Positions 4,895 through 11,698 of a stretch of 12,120 bases of DNA are shown piece by piece (position 1 is the first letter of the stretch; each line of letters opens with the position of its first letter). The notes under the pieces were generated by a model, which saw only the letters and a list, made by a program, of their open reading frames with translations, made no database searches and was not told where the DNA came from. The translations under genes and the position numbers were made by a program. Source of the stretch: Candidatus Roizmanbacteria bacterium CG_4_10_14_0_2_um_filter_36_35 (lineage in GTDB: Bacteria > Patescibacteriota > Microgenomatia > UBA1406 > GWC2-37-13); assembly GCA_002792355.1 (NCBI GenBank), contig PFOE01000089.1, positions 1-12,120 of the forward strand, read 5' to 3'.

Positions 4895-5485
4895 ATGAGC
4901 AATATAGTTTTGTTTATTGATGGCGAAAACTTCCTTCATAAAGTAGAGGATGTCTTAAGGAAAGAAAAGGTAAATATCAAAAAAGGAGATTTATCAAAAA
5001 TTGATCTTAATTATCTTCTCAATAAAGCTTTGGAGAAATATAAGATCACGAGAAAAATCTTTTATGCGGCCAAACTTCATTTTCACCCCAAAACCAAAGA
5101 CAAATCAATTGAGCTTATTTTGTTTCAACGCTATCTTAAAACCAACTTACAGAAACAAGGTTTTGAATTTTTGATTGCCGGTAATGTTCGCGGTCAGGAA
5201 GTGACTGTCGATCACAAAACAAAGGTGCTATTCCGCGAAAAAGGTGTCGATGTCAAAATTGCCGTTGACTTAGTGGCAATGGCTGCGGATAAAAAAATTA
5301 AAACGGCTATTTTATGCAGTTCTGACTCTGATCTTCAACCGGCTGTCCAGGAAGCAAGAAAAAGAGGAATTGAAGTTATTTACTTGGGGTTTGGTTTTCA
5401 ACCAAACAAAGGTTTAATGTATACGACTAATGAAACTGTACTTTTTAGGGATCTAGAAATTCTCAAAGCTTGCGGAGTAAAGTAA
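4895..5485 (+). CDS. NYN-domain (LabA/DUF88-like) ribonuclease candidate
   Basis: A 196-aa single-domain protein of the NYN/PIN-like fold, a Mg-dependent RNase family acting in the cytoplasm. The acidic site is visible: Asp9 and Asn12 in FIDGENF, Asp119 and Asp125 in GVDVKIAVD, and Asp144/Asp146 in CSSDSDLQPAV. RGIEVIYLGFG (158-168) is the usual strand after the last acidic motif. The 20-45 and 60-115 inserts are basic and could bind RNA. It stands alone on the plus strand, starting 14 bases after the terminator of a large structured RNA, and is probably transcribed leaderless. The target is unknown; that RNA is an obvious candidate, but this is inference. Its 3' side faces a convergent operon with no clear terminator between. 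Confidence 0.75.
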   Translation: MSNIVLFIDGENFLHKVEDVLRKEKVNIKKGDLSKIDLNYLLNKALEKYKITRKIFYAAKLHFHPKTKDKSIELILFQRYLKTNLQKQGFEFLIAGNVRGQEVTVDHKTKVLFREKGVDVKIAVDLVAMAADKKIKTAILCSSDSDLQPAVQEARKRGIEVIYLGFGFQPNKGLMYTTNETVLFRDLEILKACGVK

Positions 5486-5608
5486 TTTCTCCATATGCAG
5501 TCTGCCAATTCTCCATGACAATTGTGGCCAGTCTTCACCGGTTATTGGCCATTACCGGATTTGGATTGAATAGGTTTCGCGGCTAGTTAGAGGCAAGATA
5601 AATATTTG
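5486..5608. other. Convergent intergenic spacer
   Basis: This spacer separates the NYN gene from the convergent EEP gene. An imperfect stem, ggccagt with attggcc (about 5526-5548), and gccaatt with aattgtggc are visible, but neither is followed by a T-run, so no terminator is called. I see no gene in it. Confidence 0.4.
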
Positions 5609-6373
5609 CTATTTTAACTCTATTGTTATTGGGTAATGATCTGATGCTTTTTTCGTAATATTATTTTTTATTACGAAATAATCCTTTAAATGATTTAATA
5701 AAGATTTTGATAGGAAAATGTAATCCAGTCGCATGTTTGAATGCGCTGAATATTCATTAATAGATGTTGGTGCCGTATAATCTTTATTTTTCTTCATTTC
5801 AAAAGCAGAATCATAGTAGCCAACTGACATGATTTTATTAATCGCGTCAAAGCGAAACTTCCCACCGGTTGTAAACTTTTTTATTTGCATATCATTAAAT
5901 GTTTTTATTATTTTTGAATCGTAGCCGTCGTATTTTGATAAAGAATTCATATCACCCATAAGGATCTTATTTACATATTTTTTCTGAAATTTAGTAATTA
6001 AATCTATTTCTGGATGTCTTAAATCTTCGGTATAAGGTGTTAGATGTAGACTGGCGATAGTTAGCTCACCTATTTCTGTTTTAATTCTGGTGACTAAACA
6101 AGCTCTTGCTAATGGTTGAAGTTTATGTATTTCGAGAAATGGATATTTTGAAAAGACCGCAACGTGATAATCATACTCACCGGACAAAGCGATATCAAAA
6201 TATGGAAAATCTAACTCTTTTGCAACTTTATCAAGAATTTCATTATTGTTAGAAGCGAACGTATTAGCCTCGTTTATAGTCAAATAATCTGGTGACTCTG
6301 ATTTTATGGCTTTAATAACAAGTGGCAAAGTATCCTTAGCACCATTAAGTATGTTGTAAGACATTAATTTCAT
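5609..6373 (-). CDS. Endonuclease/exonuclease/phosphatase (EEP) family protein
   Basis: A 254-aa DNase I-like fold metal-dependent phosphohydrolase. All family catalytic motifs are present: Asn7 in MSYNIL, Glu35 in INEAN, His110 in SLHLTP, Asp141 and Asn143 in MGDMNS, Asp217 in RLDYIFLS, and the Asp245-His246 pair in SDHYPI. No signal peptide or membrane segment is seen, so it is cytoplasmic. Members cleave DNA, RNA, phospholipid head groups or small phosphoesters, and sequence alone does not choose. It is the last gene of a minus-strand operon, three bases after the HAD-IA gene, without its own Shine-Dalgarno. Grouping with two HAD phosphatases hints at small-molecule phosphoester metabolism rather than DNA repair, but this is inference. 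Confidence 0.8.
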   Translation of the reverse strand: MKLMSYNILNGAKDTLPLVIKAIKSESPDYLTINEANTFASNNNEILDKVAKELDFPYFDIALSGEYDYHVAVFSKYPFLEIHKLQPLARACLVTRIKTEIGELTIASLHLTPYTEDLRHPEIDLITKFQKKYVNKILMGDMNSLSKYDGYDSKIIKTFNDMQIKKFTTGGKFRFDAINKIMSVGYYDSAFEMKKNKDYTAPTSINEYSAHSNMRLDYIFLSKSLLNHLKDYFVIKNNITKKASDHYPITIELK

Positions 6374-6376
6374 AGT

Positions 6377-6976
6377 TTAAAAATAGAGTCTAAGATGGAT
6401 TAAATCTTCTTTTAATTTATTGGGTGTAGTAAAAAGAATTGTTATCATGCCTAATTTTTTTGCCGGTTCAAGCATCTTTGGTTTGTCGTCAATAAAAACG
6501 GTTTCTTGTGGAAGTGTCTTAGTCTTTTCTAAAGCATATTGATAAATCTTTGGATCAGGTTTTCTTACTCCGACTTTATGAGAAAAAATGCCATCTGTAA
6601 AAAGCGAAATGAAATGAAATCTTTCATCTAATTTATCCACTCTTTCTTTAACATTATCTGAAAGATAATAAACTTTATAATTTGTTGCTAATTTCGAAAT
6701 AATTTCTTTTGTTTCGGAAATAAGTTCATATCTGTTAATCCATTCTTTTTCAAGTTCATCAGAAGACTCTTTCAAGTTTAATTTTTCTTTAACATGCTTC
6801 CAGAATTCATCTCTGGAGATTTTTGCTTCGCGATATTGACTACCGATATTACCATCGATAATTTCTTTTACATTATCCTCATTAAGACTATATTGACTGC
6901 TTATGTATGAGATGAACTTTTTAGTACCATTAGTGAAAAGCACTCCGCCGAGATCAAATAAAAATGCTTTTATCAT
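6377..6976 (-). CDS. HAD-superfamily hydrolase, subfamily IA
   Basis: A 199-aa haloacid-dehalogenase-like phosphatase. Motif I is FDLGGVL with nucleophile Asp8; the usual second Asp is Gly10, as in the DLGNV/DLGGV group (YihX-like) rather than canonical DxD phosphatases. Motif II is Ser106 in YYLSDN, motif III Lys139 in RKPDP, motif IV Asp163-Asp164 in FIDDKP. A helical cap occupies about 15-85. Likely dephosphorylates a sugar phosphate or nucleotide; the substrate is not predictable. It starts six bases after the end of the Cof-type HAD gene and has no Shine-Dalgarno. Confidence 0.8.
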   Translation of the reverse strand: MIKAFLFDLGGVLFTNGTKKFISYISSQYSLNEDNVKEIIDGNIGSQYREAKISRDEFWKHVKEKLNLKESSDELEKEWINRYELISETKEIISKLATNYKVYYLSDNVKERVDKLDERFHFISLFTDGIFSHKVGVRKPDPKIYQYALEKTKTLPQETVFIDDKPKMLEPAKKLGMITILFTTPNKLKEDLIHLRLYF

Positions 6977-6982
6977 AAAAAA

Positions 6983-7837
6983 TCAAACAGAAAAATAATT
7001 GAAAATATCTAAAATTCCATTTTCATCTACTGATTTTCCAACAAATGACTTTTCTTTTCCTTTTGAACAAACTAGCTTTTTAAGCTCGTCACTTGCATTT
7101 CCTATCGCTCCACCATATCCGCAAGATTCTATAAACTGCCAATCACTCGAACTATCTCCAACTCCCAACATTTCTTCAGGTTTAACCCCAATACTATTGG
7201 CAATTTCTAAAGCAGCTTGTTTTTTTGATATTCCTTTAGCGGTAATTATTCCAAATAAATGTGGTAGAGCGATTGGATGAATTCCCCAACTCAATGTTAG
7301 ATCATTTTTGAACGGTTCGAATAACTCAGTTAAACATTTTTTATCATCTTCATTTTTGGCGATCGGCATTATTTTTACAATATCCTGTTTTTGAACTTCA
7401 TCAATTAATGAGGAAACGACATGAGGATCTCTTTGAAGAATATGAATATGAGTTTTAGTCAATTCAGATTTTTGGCTTTCCTGGATAAAATATTCATTTA
7501 CAGAATAAAATTCTGTATATACTGCGTTGTCTAAATATTGCTTAATTACTTTTTTGCATTGCTCTTTATTAATAACATGTTTTTTGAGAATAAGATTATC
7601 AATTGGATCAATTACCGCTCCGCCTCCATTGGTGATATGAAGATTGTTTAATCCGGCATCATCAATTATTTTTTGAATTGAATAATGGGGTTTTGCAGTA
7701 CAAAGACTAATGGAGATTCCTTTTTGTCTTATTTTTTTTAATCTATTAATAACATCAGGATGAGGGTAAGGGGAATTAAATCCGATTTTTTCTCCAACAA
7801 TTACTCCATCAACATCAAGAATAATTGCTTTAATCAT
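6983..7837 (-). CDS. Cof-type HAD phosphatase (HAD-IIB)
   Basis: A 284-aa phosphatase with the HAD core split by a C2 cap. Motif I is LDVDGVI with Asp8 and Asp10, motif II Thr47 in CTAKP, motif III Lys201 or Lys206 in AKGISKKQAAL, and motif IV GVGDSSSDWQFI (Asp228, Asp232). GGAIGNASDELK (242-253) is the standard IIB ending. The cap lies at about 80-195. Expected substrates are sugar phosphates or similar. Its ATG overlaps the stop of the upstream alpha/beta hydrolase (ATGA, 7834-7837), so the two were translationally coupled. Confidence 0.85.
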   Translation of the reverse strand: MIKAIILDVDGVIVGEKIGFNSPYPHPDVINRLKKIRQKGISISLCTAKPHYSIQKIIDDAGLNNLHITNGGGAVIDPIDNLILKKHVINKEQCKKVIKQYLDNAVYTEFYSVNEYFIQESQKSELTKTHIHILQRDPHVVSSLIDEVQKQDIVKIMPIAKNEDDKKCLTELFEPFKNDLTLSWGIHPIALPHLFGIITAKGISKKQAALEIANSIGVKPEEMLGVGDSSSDWQFIESCGYGGAIGNASDELKKLVCSKGKEKSFVGKSVDENGILDIFNYFSV

Positions 7838-8560
7838 GTAGATTTGTTTTTAAACCAATTAACTAATATTATTGTTACTTCTTCCTTAAAGGGACCCGGT
7901 TTTATACTATGCGGGGCATTTTTTATAACAATATGAGTTAATTTACTTTTATCTTTGACTGCATTAATATAATTTTGAATTATTGGATGAGGAACTATAG
8001 TCTTTTTCAGACTCAATAATCAAAATATTTCCATCATATTCATGTAAAGCTTGTAAAGCAAAAGTTTCGTTATATTTCTTTGGGATCACTCGCCATTTAA
8101 AAACATTGGGATTTTCTCCAGCATTTCCCATCTTTGGTTTTTCAAACGTATCATTGGCATAGTCCGCAGGTACTCTCAAGACTAGATTTTTTACTTTTCT
8201 TTTTGCAGTAAGCATCGAGCTTAAATAACCACCAAAACTACTACTTACAATACTGACATTTTCTTTATCTACTCCTTTAATAGAAGAAAAATAATCATAA
8301 GCTGTAATGCAATCTTTTAAAAATTCTTTTAGGGTTGCAATATTGATATTTCCTTCGCTTATTCCATGACCTCTCATGTCAAAAACCATTACAATAAAAC
8401 CTAATTTTATTAGTGCTTCTGCGTACTGGAAACTTCTTTTCTTTTCGCTTGTCCAACCATGGATAAAAAGAATAGAAGGATTTTTATCCAATATTTTTTC
8501 GGGATAAAAGATATCTCCTCTCAGAGTTAACCCATCGACAGTGAATTCTATATTTTTCAT
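7834..8560 (-). pseudogene. Alpha/beta hydrolase, frameshifted before the catalytic His
   Basis: Serine hydrolase of the alpha/beta fold, about 240 aa when repaired. Frame one (from ATG 8560, stop 7964) has the oxyanion HGW (34-36), FDMRGHGIS (60-68), the nucleophile elbow SSSFGGY with Ser108 and Ser instead of Gly at -2, and IIESEKD with acid Asp187. Near 8000 the frame changes: the continuation IVPHPIIQNYINAV with the catalytic His in NAPHSI lies in another frame ending at 7834. One extra base, or two missing, accounts for it. The triad is therefore split and the product predicted inactive, unless this is a sequencing error or programmed shift. It follows the dehydrogenase remnant by 25 bases and overlaps the HAD start. 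Confidence 0.75.
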
Positions 8561-8585
8561 AGATAGGTAACTAAATTTGTAAATA

Positions 8586-9474
8586 TTATTTTTTATTAAA
8601 ATAATTCATTAAGTTATCAATAACTTTTTGTCCTAATCTTACTTTTGTTTCCCGTGTATGACCAGCGATTACTTTCGGGAAAATTACATTGGATAAATCC
8701 TTAAAAGATTGATAATACCCATCTCCAGCTGAATAATTAAATAAGGCAAAGTTTTCTTTTTTAGTTATCTACTCAATAAATGCTTGTTTATCTAAAGCTT
8801 CGCCTGAACTTAAATACATCAACACGGAATTAGGTTTAATAATTTCAAACTCTGGTTTTCCTAAAACCTTAACATTAGTTGGCGTGCTAATAGCAGCAAC
8901 ATCATTATTTTGTAACAGAGTTTTCAAATCCATATATTCAAGCCCACGTTTTTCCCAATCAGATTTACGATGTGAGCTAAAATAAAAAACTTTCATCTTA
9001 AAACCTAACGCTAAATTTGCAATTGCTTTACCTAATGCACCTAAACCGATAATGCCGATCGATTTACCCATAATCTCTGTAGGCATTTTTTGCCACTGAT
9101 ATTTTCCTACGCCTCTTGCCAACATAAGAAGCAACATAAACATATATTCGGCTGCCGGTTCATCTCCATAATCAATAACATTACTAAAAACAATCTTATG
9201 TTTTTTTATAGCTTGAAAATCTATATTGGCAGTTGAAGTACCACATAGACCAACATATTTTACTGTCGGACAAGCTGTTAAATAGCTTTCTGTAATTTTC
9301 CCTAATATACTAACTAAAACTGCTTCGGCATCCCCAAGTACGTGCTATTAATTCCTGTTCTGTAGCTTCTATCTCTTTAGGAAAAATCAAAGGATTATCT
9401 GCTAATGTCTGAAGCTGCTCTTCTGCTTCAGAAAGAAGGTTAATGTTATCAAGAATGGCTATTTTATACTTCAT
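8586..9474 (-). pseudogene. D-2-hydroxyacid dehydrogenase, broken by frameshift and nonsense
   Basis: About 295 codons of an NAD-dependent 2-hydroxyacid dehydrogenase. ATG 9474 begins MKYKIAILDN and runs about 46 codons to LIART, where one extra base near 9335-9340 shifts frame; the correct frame resumes as GDAEAVLVSILGKI. The middle (9143-8769) carries the Rossmann signature SIGIIGLGALGKAIANLALG and YGDEPAAEYMFMLLL. After KQAFIE an in-frame TAG (8771-8769) interrupts the coding sequence, which continues ITKKENFALFNYSAGDG to VIAGHTRETKVRLGQK and TAA at 8588-8586. The catalytic Arg of the usual NTARG motif appears replaced in MYLSSGEAL. Several independent lesions suggest real decay rather than one read error. 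It heads the minus-strand operon. Confidence 0.75.
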
Positions 9475-9485
9475 ATTATGATTAA

Positions 9486-9494
9486 ATTATAGCA
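9486..9494 (-). promoter_or_regulatory. Extended -10 promoter of the hydrolase operon
   Basis: On the minus strand TGC followed by TATAAT (9494-9486) is a perfect extended -10. No convincing -35 is seen. The ATG at 9474 is 11 bases further, so the leader would be only about four or five bases, with no Shine-Dalgarno. Confidence 0.5.
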
Positions 9495-9566
9495 GATATT
9501 AACCCTTTATGATTTAGGGCCGCTTCATTGCGTTTTTTACTTTCTTTTCCTACCCTTTCCTCTCAT

Positions 9567-9785
9567 ATGAATAATAGATCAATCTATGGAAGGTTAGGAA
9601 AGGCAATAATAAAGTTAAGAAAGAAAAATAATCTTTCTCAAGAAAATTTAGCACTTGATTGTTATATCGACCGTTCTTATTTAGCCGATATTGAGAGAGG
9701 AAAGTCTAATCCAAGCTTTAAGATACTTTATAAGATTGCAAGACGATTAAAAATAAAACTTTGGTGCCTTATGGTAACTGTCTGA
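9567..9785 (+). CDS. XRE-family HTH transcriptional regulator
   Basis: A 72-aa Cro/C1-type helix-turn-helix protein, essentially one domain. GRLGKAIIKLRKKNNLSQENLA, split across helices 1-2 (about 8-29), and SYLADIERGKSNPSFKILYK (about 36-55) give the LSQ...A...Y.S.iErG..nPs signature. I choose ATG 9567 because the alternative TTG 9528 adds 13 residues with no family support; neither start has a Shine-Dalgarno. It is divergent from the hydrolase operon and may repress itself and the mobile-element genes after it. It ends 35 bases before the next gene. Confidence 0.8.
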   Translation: MNNRSIYGRLGKAIIKLRKKNNLSQENLALDCYIDRSYLADIERGKSNPSFKILYKIARRLKIKLWCLMVTV

Positions 9786-9789
9786 ATTC

Positions 9790-9798
9790 TGATAAAAT
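9790..9798 (+). promoter_or_regulatory. Extended -10 candidate before the winged-helix gene
   Basis: TGA followed by TAAAAT (9793-9798), five of six to TATAAT, forms an extended -10. Transcription would start near 9805, about 16 bases before the ATG at 9821. No clear -35 is present, since the upstream bases are coding sequence of the XRE gene. Confidence 0.3.
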
Positions 9799-9820
9799 GA
9801 AAAAAGAGATGTAAATTGAT

Positions 9821-10951
9821 ATGAAAATCAAAACTAATCCATTCTGGAAAGAGTTAGGAATTGATGAGGAAATGGGTTTGATTACCCAGCTTTATGACGC
9901 GTATGAAGAAAAAGCTGATCTTGCCGAGATTGTTATTCTCAATTCGCCTGCAGCTGAAAAATATTTTGCCGAAAACTGCGGAGTTTGTGGAGTAAAAAGT
10001 TTAGGAATAATCAGAAGTTTGGAAAGAATAGGAATTCTTATCCCTCACATGGTTACTCCCCGCTTTGAACCGGTGAAAAAGAAAAATCCCGAAATATATC
10101 TTGAAATTGTCGACTGGTCGAAACTGTGTCGTTATATCGGTATGCTTCATGATAAAGAAGCAACTAATCCCTATGGCATTGCCGAACAGAAACGACTACT
10201 AAAGCAATATATTGGAGCCGTAAGAATGGAAAAGCAAACTGACGAATTCTGGATAACTGAGAAGATAGTTGGTCCGTTTATTGCCATCGTTAAAACCGAT
10301 AACGGCTTAACTTTTGATAGAAACCTTGATCATAATATTCATTTTACGACTACACTCTACCGTTTAGCCGAAGAAAAGGAAATTACCATCAAAAAGATTA
10401 AATATGAGTTAAACAGCAAATCTTATCCTTGTAAAGAGCTTGGCCGACCTCCTATTCAAAACCCGCAAAACCCGAGCTTTTTCTTCTGGCCGGCTGAACA
10501 TTGCCATGTTTTAATCAAAATCAACCCCTCATTTATTTTCGGTGACGAAACACCGGCGAAAAAAGGAAATAAGATTGAAAAAATAGATTTCATCACTGCT
10601 ACCCGTGAAAAAGCCGGTAATCTAGCTCCTCGAAACTGGGGACTTTTGAAAAAAGAAGAAAAAGGCTATCTCATGAAAGATTATCAAATCACTTTTACTT
10701 TTCCCAATACCTGGGCTAATGAATATAAATATTTTAAGTGTCTTTGGGAAAACTACAGCCAGAAAGTCGATCATAAAACAATTTTCGAATATGAATCAAA
10801 TAAAGACTATGAAAGAAGCTGCAAAAAAGAAACCAAATCAAAAGTCAATAAATATATAGATATCGCTATTAACAAATTAAGAAAAAAGTTAGTTCCATAT
10901 AAAATAAGAATAATCACTTCAAAAGGGTTTATTTTATCTGTCGAAAAGTAG
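9821..10951 (+). CDS. Unknown protein with C-terminal OmpR-like winged helix
   Basis: A 376-aa protein I cannot assign to a family. Residues about 302-376 look like a transcription-regulator winged helix (Trans_reg_C type): YKYFKCLWENYSQKVDHKTI, then VNKYIDIAINKLRKKLVPYK and IRIITSKGFILSV, matching the recognition helix and the hairpin wing (..I.T..G.GY.L). The N-terminal 300 residues show a Cys pair (ENCGVCGV, 51-58), a mostly alpha/beta central part (NGLTFDRNLDHNIHFTTTLY, 161-180) and an aromatic FFFWPAEHCHV segment (220-230), but no receiver-domain acidic pocket. No membrane segment is seen. It follows the XRE gene and precedes small mobile-element genes, so a DNA-binding role in element control or replication is plausible. 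Confidence 0.55.
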   Translation: MKIKTNPFWKELGIDEEMGLITQLYDAYEEKADLAEIVILNSPAAEKYFAENCGVCGVKSLGIIRSLERIGILIPHMVTPRFEPVKKKNPEIYLEIVDWSKLCRYIGMLHDKEATNPYGIAEQKRLLKQYIGAVRMEKQTDEFWITEKIVGPFIAIVKTDNGLTFDRNLDHNIHFTTTLYRLAEEKEITIKKIKYELNSKSYPCKELGRPPIQNPQNPSFFFWPAEHCHVLIKINPSFIFGDETPAKKGNKIEKIDFITATREKAGNLAPRNWGLLKKEEKGYLMKDYQITFTFPNTWANEYKYFKCLWENYSQKVDHKTIFEYESNKDYERSCKKETKSKVNKYIDIAINKLRKKLVPYKIRIITSKGFILSVEK

Positions 10952-10996
10952 GCGTTTTTGCTTTCAAAAAGTTACCTTTTGTTTCATTTGCTTCCA

Positions 10997-11025
10997 TTGA
11001 TGCTTTGTAATGCTCCATCTATGAT
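10997..11025 (+). promoter_or_regulatory. Promoter giving a leaderless mRNA for the 64-aa gene
   Basis: TTGATG (10997-11002), 17 bases, then TATGAT (11020-11025, five of six to consensus). The ATG at 11033 is seven bases further, exactly where transcription should begin, and no Shine-Dalgarno is present. Confidence 0.5.
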
Positions 11026-11032
11026 CTAAACA

Positions 11033-11227
11033 ATGGAAGATAAATTTACCGTTAAGAAATGCCGACAGATTTTAGGCAATGTGGCAGCTGGGTTGACCGA
11101 TAAAGAAATTAAAGAACTTAAGGATTTTTATATTGCCTTTTCCGATTATGTTATCGATAGCCGGCTGGAAAAATTGAATTTAAGAAAAAATGAAAAAACA
11201 TATGAAAACCAAAAAATTAGCCCTTAA
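11033..11227 (+). CDS. 64-aa small protein of a mobile-element module
   Basis: Sequence MEDKFTVKKCRQILGNVAAG continues with LTDKEIKELKDFYIAFSDYV and a charged tail. The pattern (C..iLG..a..LsdkEI..lkdf.y) resembles short helical proteins often found in CPR and phage-like mobile elements next to recombinases, but I cannot name a family. It has no membrane segment. It is expressed from its own probable leaderless promoter and overlaps the next gene by 38 bases in a different frame. Confidence 0.55.
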   Translation: MEDKFTVKKCRQILGNVAAGLTDKEIKELKDFYIAFSDYVIDSRLEKLNLRKNEKTYENQKISP

Positions 11228-11426
11228 AAAAGAAATTAAAAACCTTCAACAATCAATCTTCATGAAATGTTTGGACTGCTGCTGTTGTCAAATAAAGGAA
11301 ATTCTTCTTTGTGAAATTCCAGATTGTCCTTTATGGAATTTTAGACCAAAAGAAGGTAAGGGGCTATATACTCTCATCAACCGACTGAAACAAAAAAATC
11401 CGCAACTTTATGAGGCTAATAAATGA
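11190..11426 (+). CDS. 78-aa Cys-cluster (zinc-ribbon-like) protein
   Basis: The protein has a basic N-terminus (KKHMKTKKLALKKEIK), then KCLDCCCCQIKEILLCEIPD and CPLWNFR. Cys27 and Cys30 with Cys41 and Cys46 fit a CxxC...CxxxxCP metal-binding arrangement of the kind seen in small phage and mobile-element proteins (CLDC.G...EVRLC...DCPL pattern); two extra Cys, 31-32-33 run included, are unusual. Function is unknown; DNA- or protein-binding is likely. ATG 11190 overlaps the preceding gene, and ATG 11202 (four codons later) is an equally possible start. It lies 29 bases before the DUF5659-type gene. Confidence 0.6.
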   Translation: MKKHMKTKKLALKKEIKNLQQSIFMKCLDCCCCQIKEILLCEIPDCPLWNFRPKEGKGLYTLINRLKQKNPQLYEANK

Positions 11427-11455
11427 GAGATTTTTATAAATTTTAAATATTTTCT

Positions 11456-11698
11456 ATGACAACTGAATATTCAACAAAAGATCTTGGGGAGGCCGGAGCA
11501 TTAATTGTAAAGAAACAAAAACTTATCCGAATGGATTGGGAAGGAAAAATTTGTTGGTTTGTATTTGAGAACAAGGAGGAATGTGAAAAACTCTCATCTG
11601 ATTTCTTTTTTGGTGAGTTACAAGTTAACGCAAGAGAATTTTATGAAGCAATGACTCATCTTAAGCACAAGATATTTTCCTATGAGAGAACCGAATGA
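11456..11698 (+). CDS. DUF5659-type small protein
   Basis: An 80-aa protein reading MTTEYSTKDLGEAGALIVKK then IRMDWEGKICWFVFENKEEC and GELQVNAREFYEAMTHLKHK. This fits the DUF5659 pattern: a Y-S-T-K-D-L start, an aliphatic strand pair, W.vF.., and L.V....F...m..LK.. at the end. Proteins of this type are frequent in mobile regions of CPR genomes; their role is unknown. No Shine-Dalgarno is visible. Its last 17 bases overlap the next gene, indicating coupling. Confidence 0.65.
   Translation: MTTEYSTKDLGEAGALIVKKQKLIRMDWEGKICWFVFENKEECEKLSSDFFFGELQVNAREFYEAMTHLKHKIFSYERTE

Noticed and set aside
6999..7280. A 93-codon plus-strand frame
   Set aside because: It is fully antisense to the well-supported Cof-type HAD gene and Ser/Pro/Phe-rich, as expected for a shadow frame.
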